Source of the DNA: an uncultured Oscillospiraceae bacterium
Lineage (GTDB): Bacteria; Bacillota; Clostridia; Oscillospirales; Ruminococcaceae
Direction: 5' to 3'
NCBI GenBank assembly: GCA_900552945.1
Contig: USBI01000012.1
Span: 1 to 42,296, forward strand
DNA length: 42,296 bases
Part shown: piece by piece, positions 23,871-32,296 of the stretch
How positions within the stretch are numbered: position 1 is the first letter of the stretch
Layout: each line of letters opens with the position of its first letter
Made by a program: the position numbers and the translations under genes
Notes under the pieces: generated by a model
Databases searched by the model: none
Told to the model about the DNA's origin: nothing
Seen by the model: only the letters and a program-made list of their open reading frames with translations

Positions 23871-25160
23871 ATGAAACAGATCGACCTGCCTTACGGGAAC
23901 AGCAGCCTTGCGCTGCAGCTTGACGAACGATACCTTGCCGGGGTGCTCTACTCCGGCCTGCACGGTTACCAGCCTTCGGCGGACGAAGTCACGCTCATTG
24001 AACAGGCGCTCGCTGAGCCGACCGGCAGCAAGCCGCTGTGCGAGCTCGCCCGCGGCAAACAGAACATTGTCATCATTGCAAGCGACCACACCCGCCCGGT
24101 CCCCAGCAAACTCATTCTGCCGCCCATGCTGCGGGAGATCCGCCGGGGGAACCCGCAGGCGAAGATTACCATTCTGGTCGCGACCGGCTGCCACCGGGAT
24201 ATGACCGAAGAGGAAAAGCTCCGGAAATTCGGTGAGGAGATCTTCCAAAACGAAACCATACTGGTGCACAACTGTGACGATGCAGACAACCTCGTCTCGC
24301 TTGGCAAACTGCCTTCGGGCGGAGAACTGGTCGTCAACAAGCTGGCGTATGAAGCCGACCTTCTGGTTGCGGAAGGGTTTATTGAACCCCACTTTTTTGC
24401 AGGATTCTCGGGCGGGCGCAAAAGCGTCCTGCCCGGCATTGCGGGGCGCAAAACCGTGGTTGCCAACCACTGCGCGGCGTTTATCGACCACACGGCCGCC
24501 CGCACCGGCATTCTGGAAGGGAACCCCATCCACAAAGACATGCTGTATGCCGCGCGCCGCTGTGGTCTGGCGTTCATCTGCAACGTGGTGCTCGACCCCG
24601 AAAAGCGGGTCATCTTCGCGGTGGCGGGCGATTCGGAAGCGGCACATAAAAAAGGGACCGATTTTCTCTCCTCCCTCTGCCGTGTGGATGCGGTTCCGGC
24701 GGATATTGTCATCTCCACAAACGGAGGCTACCCGCTCGACCAGAACATCTACCAGGCAGTAAAAGGCATGACCGCCGCAGAGGCGACCGTCCGCCCGGGA
24801 GGAGTCATTCTCATGCTCGCGAAGTCGAACGACGGGCACGGCGCGCAGGTGTTCTATGACACGCTGGCGCAAGAGCCCTCCATCGAGCGGATGCTCGCCC
24901 GGTTCCGCGCCACACCGGCGGAAGAGACCATCCCCGACCAGTGGCAGGCACAGATCTTCGGACGGGTGCTGCAGCGCGCGCATGTACTGTACCTGTCCGA
25001 CGCGCCGGACGAGATGGTGCGTGCACTGCATATGCAGCCGGTCCATTCGCTGGAGGAGGGGTTGGAAACTGCCCGCAAACTGCTTGGCAAACCAGACGCG
25101 ACCGTCACGGTAATCCCGGACGGGGTCTCGGTCATGGTCACAGAGGGGGAAAGCCGATGA
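23871..25160 (+). CDS. larA: LarA-family nickel-dependent 2-hydroxyacid racemase/epimerase
   Basis: A 429-residue LarA homologue. From the ATG at 23871 (AAAGGAG 9 bases upstream) key residues fall at the positions known in Lactiplantibacillus plantarum LarA: Arg75 in SDHTRPVPS, His108 in ATGCHRDMT, His174 in EPHFFAGFSGGRK, Lys184 (attachment of the nickel-pincer NPN cofactor) and His200 (nickel ligand). The enzyme racemises lactate or related 2-hydroxyacids. Cofactor genes larB, larC and larE are not in the window and must lie elsewhere. The stop overlaps the glycerate kinase start (ATGA), hinting that a glycerate- or sugar-acid-like substrate is possible. The symbol refers to the family only. 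Confidence 0.85.
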   Translation: MKQIDLPYGNSSLALQLDERYLAGVLYSGLHGYQPSADEVTLIEQALAEPTGSKPLCELARGKQNIVIIASDHTRPVPSKLILPPMLREIRRGNPQAKITILVATGCHRDMTEEEKLRKFGEEIFQNETILVHNCDDADNLVSLGKLPSGGELVVNKLAYEADLLVAEGFIEPHFFAGFSGGRKSVLPGIAGRKTVVANHCAAFIDHTAARTGILEGNPIHKDMLYAARRCGLAFICNVVLDPEKRVIFAVAGDSEAAHKKGTDFLSSLCRVDAVPADIVISTNGGYPLDQNIYQAVKGMTAAEATVRPGGVILMLAKSNDGHGAQVFYDTLAQEPSIERMLARFRATPAEETIPDQWQAQIFGRVLQRAHVLYLSDAPDEMVRALHMQPVHSLEEGLETARKLLGKPDATVTVIPDGVSVMVTEGESR

Positions 25161-26299
25161 AAAAAGCGATTCTGGTACCGGATTCCTTTAAAGGCACCCT
25201 CAGTTCGGAGGAGATCTGCTCCATCATGTCCGGCGTGATCCGGCGGTTTTACCCTGACTGTGAAATCGTCTCCATTCCGGTGGCAGACGGCGGAGAAGGA
25301 AGCGTAGACTGTTTTCTGACCGCGCTGTCCGGCGAAAAGGTGCCGCTCACCGTTTCCGGGCCGTATTTTGAACCGGTCCCCGCCTTTTACGGGCTGATCG
25401 ACGACGGCGCGACCGCCGTGATCGAGATGGCGGCCTGCGCCGGTCTGCCTCTGGTGGAGGAACGAAAAGACCCCTCCAAAACAACCACCTATGGAGTCGG
25501 AGAACTGATGCTCGACGCCGCGCGCAGAGGCTGTCGCAAGATTATCCTGGGGCTGGGCGGCTCCTGCACCAACGACGGGGGAACCGGAGCCGCGGCGGCC
25601 GCCGGGGTGCGGTTTTACAACGCGGCGGGTGAGGAGTTCATCCCGGTGGGCGGCACCCTTTGCGAGATCGCCCGCATCGACCCTTCCGGGCTCGCGCCCG
25701 AACTGCGCGGGGTGGAGATCACCGCCATGTGCGACATTGACAATCCCCTGTTCGGCCCCACCGGCGCGGCGTATATCTTCGGCCCGCAGAAGGGCGCGGA
25801 TGAGCAGATGGTCCGCTCGCTGGACGACGGCCTGCGCCATCTGTCCGACTGTATAACAAAGGACCTCGGACTTTCACTCGCCCAACTGCCGGGCGCAGGA
25901 GCGGCGGGAGCCATGGGCGCCGGCATGGTCGCCTTTTTCGGGGCAAAGCTGCAGATGGGCATCCAGACGGTGCTGGACACCGTCCGCTTTGACGAGCTGT
26001 TAAACGGTGCGGATGTTGTTTTCACCGGCGAGGGCAAACTGGACAGCCAGAGCCTGCGCGGCAAGGTGGTCATCGGCGTCTCCCGGCGGGCGAAACAGGC
26101 GGGTGTGCCGGTCGTCGTCGTCGCAGGCGGCGTGGACGAGGGCACCGACCAAGCCTACGATCTGGGCGTTTCGGCGGCCTTTTCCATTAACCGGCTCCCG
26201 CAGGATTTTTCGGTCAGCCGCCATCACAGCCGGGAAAACATGACCTTTGCTATGGAAAACATCCTCCGCCTCTGGAAAACAGCGGAACAGTCCCGCTGA
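25157..26299 (+). CDS. Glycerate kinase (GK-I type)
   Basis: A 380-residue kinase with the family start MKKAILVPDSFKGTLSSEEI, the PVADGGEGSVD motif, the LGLGGSCTNDGGTGAA loop and VFTGEGKLDSQSLRGK near the C-terminus. It phosphorylates glycerate, normally giving 2-phosphoglycerate in this family. The ATG overlaps the larA stop by 4 bases, so the two are translated together. Glycerate arises from tartronate, serine or sugar-acid breakdown. The next gene starts 34 bases later. Confidence 0.92.
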   Translation: MKKAILVPDSFKGTLSSEEICSIMSGVIRRFYPDCEIVSIPVADGGEGSVDCFLTALSGEKVPLTVSGPYFEPVPAFYGLIDDGATAVIEMAACAGLPLVEERKDPSKTTTYGVGELMLDAARRGCRKIILGLGGSCTNDGGTGAAAAAGVRFYNAAGEEFIPVGGTLCEIARIDPSGLAPELRGVEITAMCDIDNPLFGPTGAAYIFGPQKGADEQMVRSLDDGLRHLSDCITKDLGLSLAQLPGAGAAGAMGAGMVAFFGAKLQMGIQTVLDTVRFDELLNGADVVFTGEGKLDSQSLRGKVVIGVSRRAKQAGVPVVVVAGGVDEGTDQAYDLGVSAAFSINRLPQDFSVSRHHSRENMTFAMENILRLWKTAEQSR

Positions 26300-26333
26300 C
26301 CCACACAATTCGATTTCTGAAAGGAAGAACGAT

Positions 26334-26687
26334 ATGTCCGTTTTATTCGTCTGTTACCCCAAATGCACCACCTGCCAGAAGGCGCTCAAATGGCTGGATG
26401 CGCACGGTGTGGATGTCACGGTGCGGGACATCAAACAGCAAAACCCCACCGAAGAGGAGCTTCGTGACTGGCACCGCAAAAGCGGCCTGCCGCTCAAACG
26501 GTTTTTCAACACCTCCGGCCTGCTTTATAAATCGATGGGCCTTTCCAAAAAACTGCCGGAGCTTTCCGAAGAGGAGCAGTTCAATCTGCTCGCTTCCGAC
26601 GGCATGCTCGTCAAACGCCCGATCGCGGTGAGCGGCGATACCGTCCTGGTTGGATTTAAAGAAGCTGACTGGGAAACGCTTTTATAA
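26334..26687 (+). CDS. ArsC/Spx-family thioredoxin-fold protein
   Basis: A 117-residue protein of the arsenate reductase/Spx/YffB fold. It begins with MSVLFVCYPKCTTCQKALKW; the CTTC pair resembles the CxxC redox site of Spx. It also has the family WHRKSGLPLKRFFNTSG and VKRPIAV motifs, the latter carrying the arginine used by ArsC. Many such clostridial proteins are glutaredoxin-like with undefined function, so arsenate reduction is not assured. AAAGGAAG precedes the ATG, and it probably ends the larA transcript. Confidence 0.85.
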   Translation: MSVLFVCYPKCTTCQKALKWLDAHGVDVTVRDIKQQNPTEEELRDWHRKSGLPLKRFFNTSGLLYKSMGLSKKLPELSEEEQFNLLASDGMLVKRPIAVSGDTVLVGFKEADWETLL

Positions 26688-26695
26688 ATCACATA

Positions 26696-26732
26696 AAAAG
26701 AGTCCGGAGCCGATTGATGCACGGGCTCTTTT
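26696..26732 (+). terminator. Terminator of the larA operon
   Basis: AAAAGAGTCCG pairs with CGGGCTCTTTT (one T-G pair) around a 15-base loop, and a T-rich stretch follows. Confidence 0.7.
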
Positions 26733-26786
26733 CTATTTCATTACCCGCATGGAGTAGAACAGCCCGTCTTTCCCCGGCTGACACGC

Positions 26787-26828
26787 AAAACGCGGCGTCC
26801 CCCCCTTTTGAGAGAACGCCGCGTTTTT
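26787..26828 (-). terminator. Hairpin terminator after the 42-aa gene
   Basis: AAAACGCGGCGT pairs with ACGCCGCGTTTT around a 17-base loop with a run of seven C. T-tracts lie on both sides, so it may act in both directions. Confidence 0.7.
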
Positions 26829-26842
26829 TATATCACCCGCAG

Positions 26843-26971
26843 TCACGCCGCGAAATATTCCTTAAGTTCTTCCAGTGCTTCCTGCATGGTGTCGGCGGAA
26901 AACTCAAACCCGCCGTTCGGATTGTAGACCTCGATATGCCCGTTTACGACCTGAAGACGATAATCCATCAT
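26843..26971 (-). CDS. 42-aa hypothetical protein
   Basis: Reads MMDYRLQVVNGHIEVYNPNG and ends in SADTMQEALEELKEYFAA. It looks like a compact folded peptide: beta strands first, then an amphipathic acidic helix. GGGG lies 8 bases before the first of two ATGs, and a strong hairpin follows the stop, so it looks like a real monocistronic gene. The longer open frame to 27058 lacks a start signal. No family recognised. Confidence 0.55.
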   Translation of the reverse strand: MMDYRLQVVNGHIEVYNPNGGFEFSADTMQEALEELKEYFAA

Positions 26972-27106
26972 AACAGCCACCCCTTTTTCATTTACGTTCC
27001 TTTTGAGGATGGCTTCAGTATAGCAAACGAGCTGTCCAATAAACAGGACAGTTCTCACTTAAAGCAAGCGCAAAGCGGGAGAAAAACAGTTTTTTTCCAA
27101 AAATCG

Positions 27107-27142
27107 AACCCGGCGCACGGAACATTCCGCACGCCGGGTTTT
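27107..27142 (-). terminator. Hairpin after the Nudix gene
   Basis: AACCCGGCG (27107-27115) pairs with CGCCGGGTT (27132-27140), with an inner CGGAA/TTCCG stem. The leftward tail is CGATTTTTGG, so it is a moderate terminator. Confidence 0.6.
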
Positions 27143-27149
27143 CGGCTGT

Positions 27150-27755
27150 TTAGTTCTGATTTTCCACCCGCTTGAGCAGTTCGGGCAGAAACAGGGTCTC
27201 AAACTCTTCCGCGTGGCGGCACCATTGGTGCGGGGCCGTCTGTTCCACAGGGGTTTCATCTTCCGGGGAAGCGTAAACAGGCGTTTCCCCTTCCAGTCCG
27301 CAGTGGGATGCGCGCAAACGCTCGAGCGGAACACAGACCATCCGCTCTACCTCCTCGCCCGGATGGAACGCAGGGCGGTCGATAAGGCAAAGGAACACCT
27401 CGCACAGTTCGCGGTCGTCAAACCCGCCGAACCGGATATCCTCGCGAAAGTGGCCGAGGTAGCACAGGTCGTCTGCCTTAAGGCTCAGCCCAACTTCCTC
27501 CCATATTTCCCGCAGGACCGATTCCCGGTAGTCCTCCCCGGCGGAAACATGCCCGCCGGTCGCGATATCGTAAAACAGCGGAAAATCCGCCTTGTCTTTC
27601 GCCCGCTGCTGGAACCAGACCCACAGCTTTCCGTCTCTGCGGGAGACGAACCAGACATGCACCACCCGGTGCAGCGCGCCGGTGGCGTGCGCCTGTTCTC
27701 TGGGGATGACCCCAACCGGTTCAAACGCATCATTGAGTACATCAAGGTATTCCAC
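27150..27755 (-). CDS. Nudix hydrolase, IDI-like (YfcD type)
   Basis: A 201-residue Nudix protein. The N-terminal VEYLDVLNDAFEPVGVIPRE and the HRVVHVWFV segment are typical of the isopentenyl-diphosphate isomerase-like Nudix group. The Nudix box is GGHVSAGEDYRESVLREIWEE split over residues ~67-90, with the REIWEEVG core. The start is a GTG at 27755 with GGAGG 8 bases upstream; an in-frame ATG at 27794 lies inside the preceding gene. It starts 26 bases after the serine hydrolase stop, so the two are co-transcribed. Substrate not known; house-cleaning of a nucleoside diphosphate derivative is typical. Confidence 0.85.
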   Translation of the reverse strand: MEYLDVLNDAFEPVGVIPREQAHATGALHRVVHVWFVSRRDGKLWVWFQQRAKDKADFPLFYDIATGGHVSAGEDYRESVLREIWEEVGLSLKADDLCYLGHFREDIRFGGFDDRELCEVFLCLIDRPAFHPGEEVERMVCVPLERLRASHCGLEGETPVYASPEDETPVEQTAPHQWCRHAEEFETLFLPELLKRVENQN

Positions 27756-27781
27756 AAACGATTCCTCCAAACAACAGGTTG

Positions 27782-29287
27782 TTAAAAACGGCATTCCGCC
27801 GAAACATTCCCGCCATCCCCGGCCGTCTCTTCCGCGCCGGTGACCGGCCGGCCAAAGTACACCCGGTCGATAAGCTGAAACCCGGTCTTCCGCTGATGGC
27901 GCAGGGTGAAACCGAACCCGTCAAACGAAAAGGTGAGCAGGTCGGTAAACGGGGTGCAGGGGTAATTGATAAAAAGCGTGAACCGGTCGGGCGATTCCCA
28001 CCCGCCGGAGCAGGCGACCCGGTCGTCCATCGGGGCGGCAGCGTGAAAATCAAGGTTTTTCACGCCGTCCAGCTGACCGTCCGCCCAACAGCCGCAGGGA
28101 GCCGGCAGGACCGACTGCTTGCCCCGGACGGTAAAGCGCACCTTCATCTCCCTTTCGGGCAGGAAGGAAACGGTATCGATTCCCAAGAGATTATCCGAAA
28201 GGCGGTACTCGCAGGCGGCATACAGCGCCTCTTTTTCTGAGTGAGCGTCACCACGCGGCATGGGAAGGGTGACACCCGCCGCAAAACCGGAAAGCTCCCG
28301 TTCGGTTTTCTCCGCGTCACCGGAAGCGGGGCGGTCAACCCCGGGAAGCAGAATCTCCCACAGAGCGGTCAGGACCGGCTGGGTGTCCTGCGCGCCGGAG
28401 GTCACCGCAATCACCATATCCCGCTTCGGAAGAACGATGCAAAACTGCGCGAACGCCCCCGCCGCACGGTAAGAGCCCTCCGGCTGACAGCGCCAGAACT
28501 GGTAGCCGTACCCCTGCCTGCTGTCAATGTTGGGGTGTGCGGTAAACTCCATCTGTTTGGCGGTCGCCTCGTCAATCCAGTGCGGGTCGAGCAGCTGTTT
28601 GCCGCCGTAAGCGCCGCGGCGAAGCAGGAATACGCCAAATTTCGCAATATCCTCGGTGCATAGATTAAAACCATATCCACCGGCGGAGACCCCCTCCGGG
28701 CTTTCCTCCCACCAGTGCTCACCAAATCCGAGCGGTTCAAACAGCCGCGGGGCAAGGTATTCCTCCACCGTCATCCCCACCGCTTTCTGGACGGCGGCGG
28801 AAAGCATATAACTTCCGGCGGTGTTGTAGAGGTAATGGCTTCCCGGTTCCTTTTCAATGTAGGAGGAAAGGAACTGGAACGCCCATGTTTTTCCGTCCGG
28901 ATTTTTGAGCTTCGGCTCCACCACATGGCCAGTCGCCATACGGAGGGTGTCGCGGATGGTGAGCTGTTTCATGTAGCCGCACGGTTCTGCATCCTGCGGA
29001 AGCTCATCCGGGAAATAATCGATGAGGCGGTCAGAAAGAGACACCTTCCCTTCCTGCACGGCAAATCCCACCGCGGTAGAGGTAAAACTTTTGCTCATGG
29101 AAAACAGGGCGTTTAAATAAGACGGGCGGTAAGGAGCCCACCACGCTTCGGCAACAACTTGGTCGTGCCGGAGAATCATGATGGAATGAACGCCGGTCTG
29201 GTGTTTGTCATAATAACGCAGCAGGTCGAGCACGGCCTGCGGGTCAATGTTTTGTTTGGATGGTGTGGAGCGTTTCAGGTACTGCAT
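27782..29287 (-). CDS. Serine hydrolase, beta-lactamase class C/PBP4-like family
   Basis: A 501-residue protein. The catalytic serine and lysine are in FSMSKSFTSTAVG (SxxK), and the tyrosine motif is YNTAGSYM (YxN). The first ~340 residues make up the transpeptidase-like domain; the remaining ~160 are a beta-rich C-terminal extension. No signal peptide or membrane helix is seen, so a cytoplasmic esterase or peptidase is likelier than an antibiotic-destroying beta-lactamase. AAAGGAGG precedes the ATG at 29287. An extended -10 (TGTTATACT, box at 29324-29329) lies just upstream. The Nudix gene follows in the same transcript. Confidence 0.85.
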   Translation of the reverse strand: MQYLKRSTPSKQNIDPQAVLDLLRYYDKHQTGVHSIMILRHDQVVAEAWWAPYRPSYLNALFSMSKSFTSTAVGFAVQEGKVSLSDRLIDYFPDELPQDAEPCGYMKQLTIRDTLRMATGHVVEPKLKNPDGKTWAFQFLSSYIEKEPGSHYLYNTAGSYMLSAAVQKAVGMTVEEYLAPRLFEPLGFGEHWWEESPEGVSAGGYGFNLCTEDIAKFGVFLLRRGAYGGKQLLDPHWIDEATAKQMEFTAHPNIDSRQGYGYQFWRCQPEGSYRAAGAFAQFCIVLPKRDMVIAVTSGAQDTQPVLTALWEILLPGVDRPASGDAEKTERELSGFAAGVTLPMPRGDAHSEKEALYAACEYRLSDNLLGIDTVSFLPEREMKVRFTVRGKQSVLPAPCGCWADGQLDGVKNLDFHAAAPMDDRVACSGGWESPDRFTLFINYPCTPFTDLLTFSFDGFGFTLRHQRKTGFQLIDRVYFGRPVTGAEETAGDGGNVSAECRF

Positions 29288-29415
29288 GGATGGGTCCTCC
29301 TTTTTGCGTTTTGTCTTTTCTTCAGTATAACACACCTGGATGGGAAATGCGACCGTGAGAAAGCTGTCGTATCCGGATTTTCATTCGGTTGGTATATGCC
29401 CCAACCGCAAAACAA

Positions 29416-29444
29416 TTTACAGAAAAAAAGCAGCGTGCTATACT
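29416..29444 (+). promoter_or_regulatory. Promoter of the GNAT gene
   Basis: TTTACA (29416-29421), 17-base spacer, TATACT (29439-29444), 35 bases before the ATG. Confidence 0.65.
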
Positions 29445-29479
29445 AAAAAATAGAATCAAACGAAATGGAGTGGAATACC

Positions 29480-29965
29480 ATGAGCATACAGGTACGGGGC
29501 TACCGTGAAGAAGACCTGCCCCAAATGGCTGAAATCTGGAATGAAGTCGTAAAAGAAGCCAATGCCTTCCCCCAAGAAGAACCGCTGACAGCCGAAGAAG
29601 CGAAAACCTTCTTTGCCGGTCAGTCGTTTACGGCCGTTGCGGAAGAAAACGGGACGGTATTGGGATTATACATCCTGCACCCGAACAATGTAGGGCGGTG
29701 CGGGCACCTTTCCAACGCAAGCTACGCAGTCGCTTCCTCCGCGCGGGGCAAAAAGGTGGGCGAAACGCTGGTGCGCCACTGCCTTGCCAAAGCCGGCGAG
29801 CTTGGTTACCGGGTCTTGCAGTTTAACGCAGTGGTAAAAACCAACACAGCGGCCATTCGGCTGTATGAAAAGCTCGGTTTTGTCAAACTGGGCGTGGTGC
29901 CGGGAGGATTCCGGCTTAAAGACGGCAGTTATGAGGACATTGTGCTATTTTACCACACCCTGTAA
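29480..29965 (+). CDS. GNAT-family N-acetyltransferase
   Basis: A 161-residue GNAT-fold enzyme. The acetyl-CoA loop is SSARGKKVGETLV, preceded by the strand NASYAVAS and followed by LGYRVLQFNAVVKTNTAAIR and LYEKLGFVKLG. Members acetylate small amines, amino acids or drugs; phosphinothricin-type relatives look similar. The ATG at 29480 has GGAG 9 bases upstream, better than the ATG at 29465. Monocistronic, ending near the terminator at 30125. Substrate unknown. Confidence 0.88.
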   Translation: MSIQVRGYREEDLPQMAEIWNEVVKEANAFPQEEPLTAEEAKTFFAGQSFTAVAEENGTVLGLYILHPNNVGRCGHLSNASYAVASSARGKKVGETLVRHCLAKAGELGYRVLQFNAVVKTNTAAIRLYEKLGFVKLGVVPGGFRLKDGSYEDIVLFYHTL

Positions 29966-30124
29966 GCCACTAAAACCGTGACCTTGATTGGGCGAAGTCG
30001 TGCAACAGTAAAATCCTGCGGCGATACCGGAGCTAACCGAAACGGCAAAGTATACAAACCGGTTTCCAACAGGCTGAAACCGCTCGTCCTGCCTGTCTCC
30101 GGTCAAAGAATAACACGATAACAC

Positions 30125-30170
30125 AAAAATCCGCCCGGATGCAAAACGCATTCGGGCGGATTTTATTTTT
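30125..30170 (-). terminator. Bidirectional terminator between GNAT and NhaC genes
   Basis: AAAATCCGCCCGGATGC pairs with GCATTCGGGCGGATTTT (one G-T pair) around AAAAC. T and A runs flank it on both sides. Confidence 0.85.
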
Positions 30171-30186
30171 TACACAGCAAAAAGCA

Positions 30187-31491
30187 TCAAGCCTGTTGTT
30201 CAACTTTCTTGCTCTTTTTACGGTTGCGGACAAAGCAGATGAAAATAACGGCGCTCACGCCCATCAAAATAGGATAGTACAGGTTCGGGATAATATCCGT
30301 CGGAGAGATGGCGGCAAGTCCCGCTGCGGTAAGCAGCTGAGCACCGTAAGGGATGATTCCCTGCCCAACAGAGGTGAAGATATCCAGAATAGACGCCATC
30401 CGTTTCGGCTCTACCTCGTACTCTTCCCCGATTTCTTTCGCGATCGGCCCCGCCATGACGATGGCTACGGTGTTGTTCGCGGTACAACAGTCAACTAACA
30501 GAGACAGACCAGCCATGCCGAGTTCCGCCCCACGGCGGCTTTTGACCCGCTTTTTAATGGTGGATATGATAAACTCCACTCCCCCGTGCGCTTTGACCAG
30601 CTGGAAGATCGCCGCAACAATGAGCGAAATGACTGTAATTTCGTACATGCTCTCAATACCTTCACCCAAAATACCAAACATCTCAAGGAAGGTGAACTTG
30701 CCCATGGCAATGCCCACGACTGCGGAAACAAGAATGCCGGACATGAGAACAATGAACACATTGAACCCAATGAGCGCGCCGATAAGAACAATAAGGTACG
30801 GCAGAATCTGCAAAATGTTGTAATCCAAATCACCGGTAAGGGTGTAGGTCGTACCCATGGTGCGGAAGATCAAAAGCGCGATGGTAACGACCGCCGCCGG
30901 AAGAACAATGAGAAAGTTTGCTTTGAACTTATCCTTCATCTCACAGCCCTGTGTCTTAACCGCCGCAATGGTAGTATCCGACACCATGGAAAGGTTGTCA
31001 CCGAACATGGCCCCGCAGACGACCGCGCCCACGCAAAGCGCCATGGAAAGGCCGGTTTTGTCAGCGATACCGGCGGCAATCGGGGTGAGCGCTGTAATGG
31101 TGCCGACCGAAGTACCCATAGAAACGGAAATGAAACATCCTACAATGAAAATGCCGACAACCATGAAATTAGACGGTATGATGGAAAGGCCGAAGTTGAC
31201 CGTGCTGTCCACCCCGCCCGCCGCGTTGACGATGCCTGAAAACGCGCCGGCGACCAGGAAGATGAGCAGCATGGTAAAGATGGAATCATCCCCCACGCCG
31301 GAAGCGGCAACCTTAATCTTCTCCGCGAATTTAAGCTCCCGGTTCTGGAAAAACGCGACCGCCAGCGCAATCAAAAAGCCGACGATAGCCGGCATGGTGT
31401 AGGCGTCGCCGCCCGCAATGCCGATTCCGATAAACATAACAAGAAAAATTAAAATAGGCAGAAGCGCCCATGGATTTCCTTTTTTCAACAC
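30187..31491 (-). CDS. Na+/H+ antiporter, NhaC family
   Basis: A 434-residue transporter with about eleven hydrophobic helices. GTSVGTITALTPIAAGIA, GAMFGDNLSMVSDTTIAAV and DCCTANNTVAIVMAGPIA are typical of the NhaC group, whose members exchange sodium (or small organic acids) for protons. The start is GTG at 31491 or the next codon TTG at 31488; AAGGAG fits the TTG spacing slightly better. A strong promoter lies at 31581-31609. Monocistronic. The cytoplasmic tail is rich in lysine. Confidence 0.88.
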   Translation of the reverse strand: MLKKGNPWALLPILIFLVMFIGIGIAGGDAYTMPAIVGFLIALAVAFFQNRELKFAEKIKVAASGVGDDSIFTMLLIFLVAGAFSGIVNAAGGVDSTVNFGLSIIPSNFMVVGIFIVGCFISVSMGTSVGTITALTPIAAGIADKTGLSMALCVGAVVCGAMFGDNLSMVSDTTIAAVKTQGCEMKDKFKANFLIVLPAAVVTIALLIFRTMGTTYTLTGDLDYNILQILPYLIVLIGALIGFNVFIVLMSGILVSAVVGIAMGKFTFLEMFGILGEGIESMYEITVISLIVAAIFQLVKAHGGVEFIISTIKKRVKSRRGAELGMAGLSLLVDCCTANNTVAIVMAGPIAKEIGEEYEVEPKRMASILDIFTSVGQGIIPYGAQLLTAAGLAAISPTDIIPNLYYPILMGVSAVIFICFVRNRKKSKKVEQQA

Positions 31492-31580
31492 ACTCTCTCC
31501 TTATTATTTCGGCAGACTTTCTTGAGACTGAATTGTGCCTTTCTCTGCCGTTCGTTCCCCGTTAATCGGGTGATTTTTAT

Positions 31581-31609
31581 ATGATACCCGCGGTCAGGCA
31601 AAAAGTCAA
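31581..31609 (-). promoter_or_regulatory. Promoter of the NhaC gene
   Basis: Leftward TTGACT (31604-31609), 17-base spacer, TATCAT (31581-31586), leaving a leader of about 85 bases that shows no recognised riboswitch. Confidence 0.65.
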
Positions 31610-31658
31610 CCGGAAAGGCTTTCCGGGTAAAACGCCGGCGGACCACATAAAACAGAAT

Positions 31659-31680
31659 GGGCGGCAAACCTGAGCCGCCC
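31659..31680 (-). terminator. Hairpin terminator after the VOC gene
   Basis: GGGCGGC (31659-31665) pairs with GCCGCCC (31674-31680). The leftward tail ATTCTGTTTT is a moderate T-tract. Confidence 0.65.
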
Positions 31681-31686
31681 CATTTC

Positions 31687-32112
31687 TCATTCGAAATAAA
31701 CCTGTTTTTGCTTGCAGTCTGGTTCCAGCTGCACAAACTCGATCCCGATGCCTTCCGGGTCGATGATCCAGGCCTGCCAGTTTCCGTCATGCCCGCGTTT
31801 GGGCTCTACCGACAACACGCCGCCGCGCGCTTTAATACCCTCCACCGTCTCAAAAATGTCATCCACCTCAACGGCAAAGTGAGAAAATCCGGCGTAGAAG
31901 CGCCCTTCGCCCGGGCTTTCCTGTTCATGGGGAACACCGTTGTAAAACAGTTCAATAAACGCGCCGTTGGCCAGCGCAAGATATTCGGTGCCCGGTTTCC
32001 CGTTATTTTCCATGGAAAAGGCTTTTTTGCAGCCTAAAATATCCACATAAAAATGAAGGGCACGCTCCATGTCCGTCACCCAAATGGCCATATGGCCGAA
32101 ACCTTTCATCAT
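31687..32112 (-). CDS. VOC-superfamily (glyoxalase/lactoylglutathione lyase-like) protein
   Basis: A 141-residue protein with the paired beta-alpha-beta-beta-beta modules of the vicinal oxygen chelate fold. The first module has the metal histidine in GFGHMAIWVTDMERALHFY, the second in FSHFAVEVDD, with a glutamate in GIGIEFVQLEP. Members isomerise methylglyoxal adducts, cleave ring bonds or bind antibiotics; metal ligands here favour an enzyme. The ATG at 32112 (AGGAG 10 bases upstream) is chosen over longer forms. Monocistronic. Confidence 0.85.
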   Translation of the reverse strand: MMKGFGHMAIWVTDMERALHFYVDILGCKKAFSMENNGKPGTEYLALANGAFIELFYNGVPHEQESPGEGRFYAGFSHFAVEVDDIFETVEGIKARGGVLSVEPKRGHDGNWQAWIIDPEGIGIEFVQLEPDCKQKQVYFE

Positions 32113-32244
32113 AACGTCCACGCTCCTAAAAGAAGAATTGCTTTCATTATACTGCTTTGCGGCGGTTTTCCCTATACGCACACTGCCTAAATTTAAACCG
32201 GATTTTTCGGCAGTCCCGACGAACACCTGCACGCATCAAGCGAC

Positions 32245-32274
32245 AAAAAAGCCCGTGCGCAAAAACGCACGGGC
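32245..32274 (-). terminator. Terminator of the GH3 gene
   Basis: Leftward GCCCGTGCG (32266-32274) pairs with CGCACGGGC (32251-32259) and is followed by a TTTTTT run. Confidence 0.88.
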
Positions 32275-32296
32275 ATTCAACAGAAAAAATGTACGC

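Noticed and set aside
23778..25046. A 422-codon leftward open frame
   Set aside because: Antisense to larA, which has conserved catalytic residues and a clear start.
29966..30124. Search for a small RNA or gene in the gap after GNAT
   Set aside because: Only short imperfect repeats are visible; no start signal or promoter-terminator pair.
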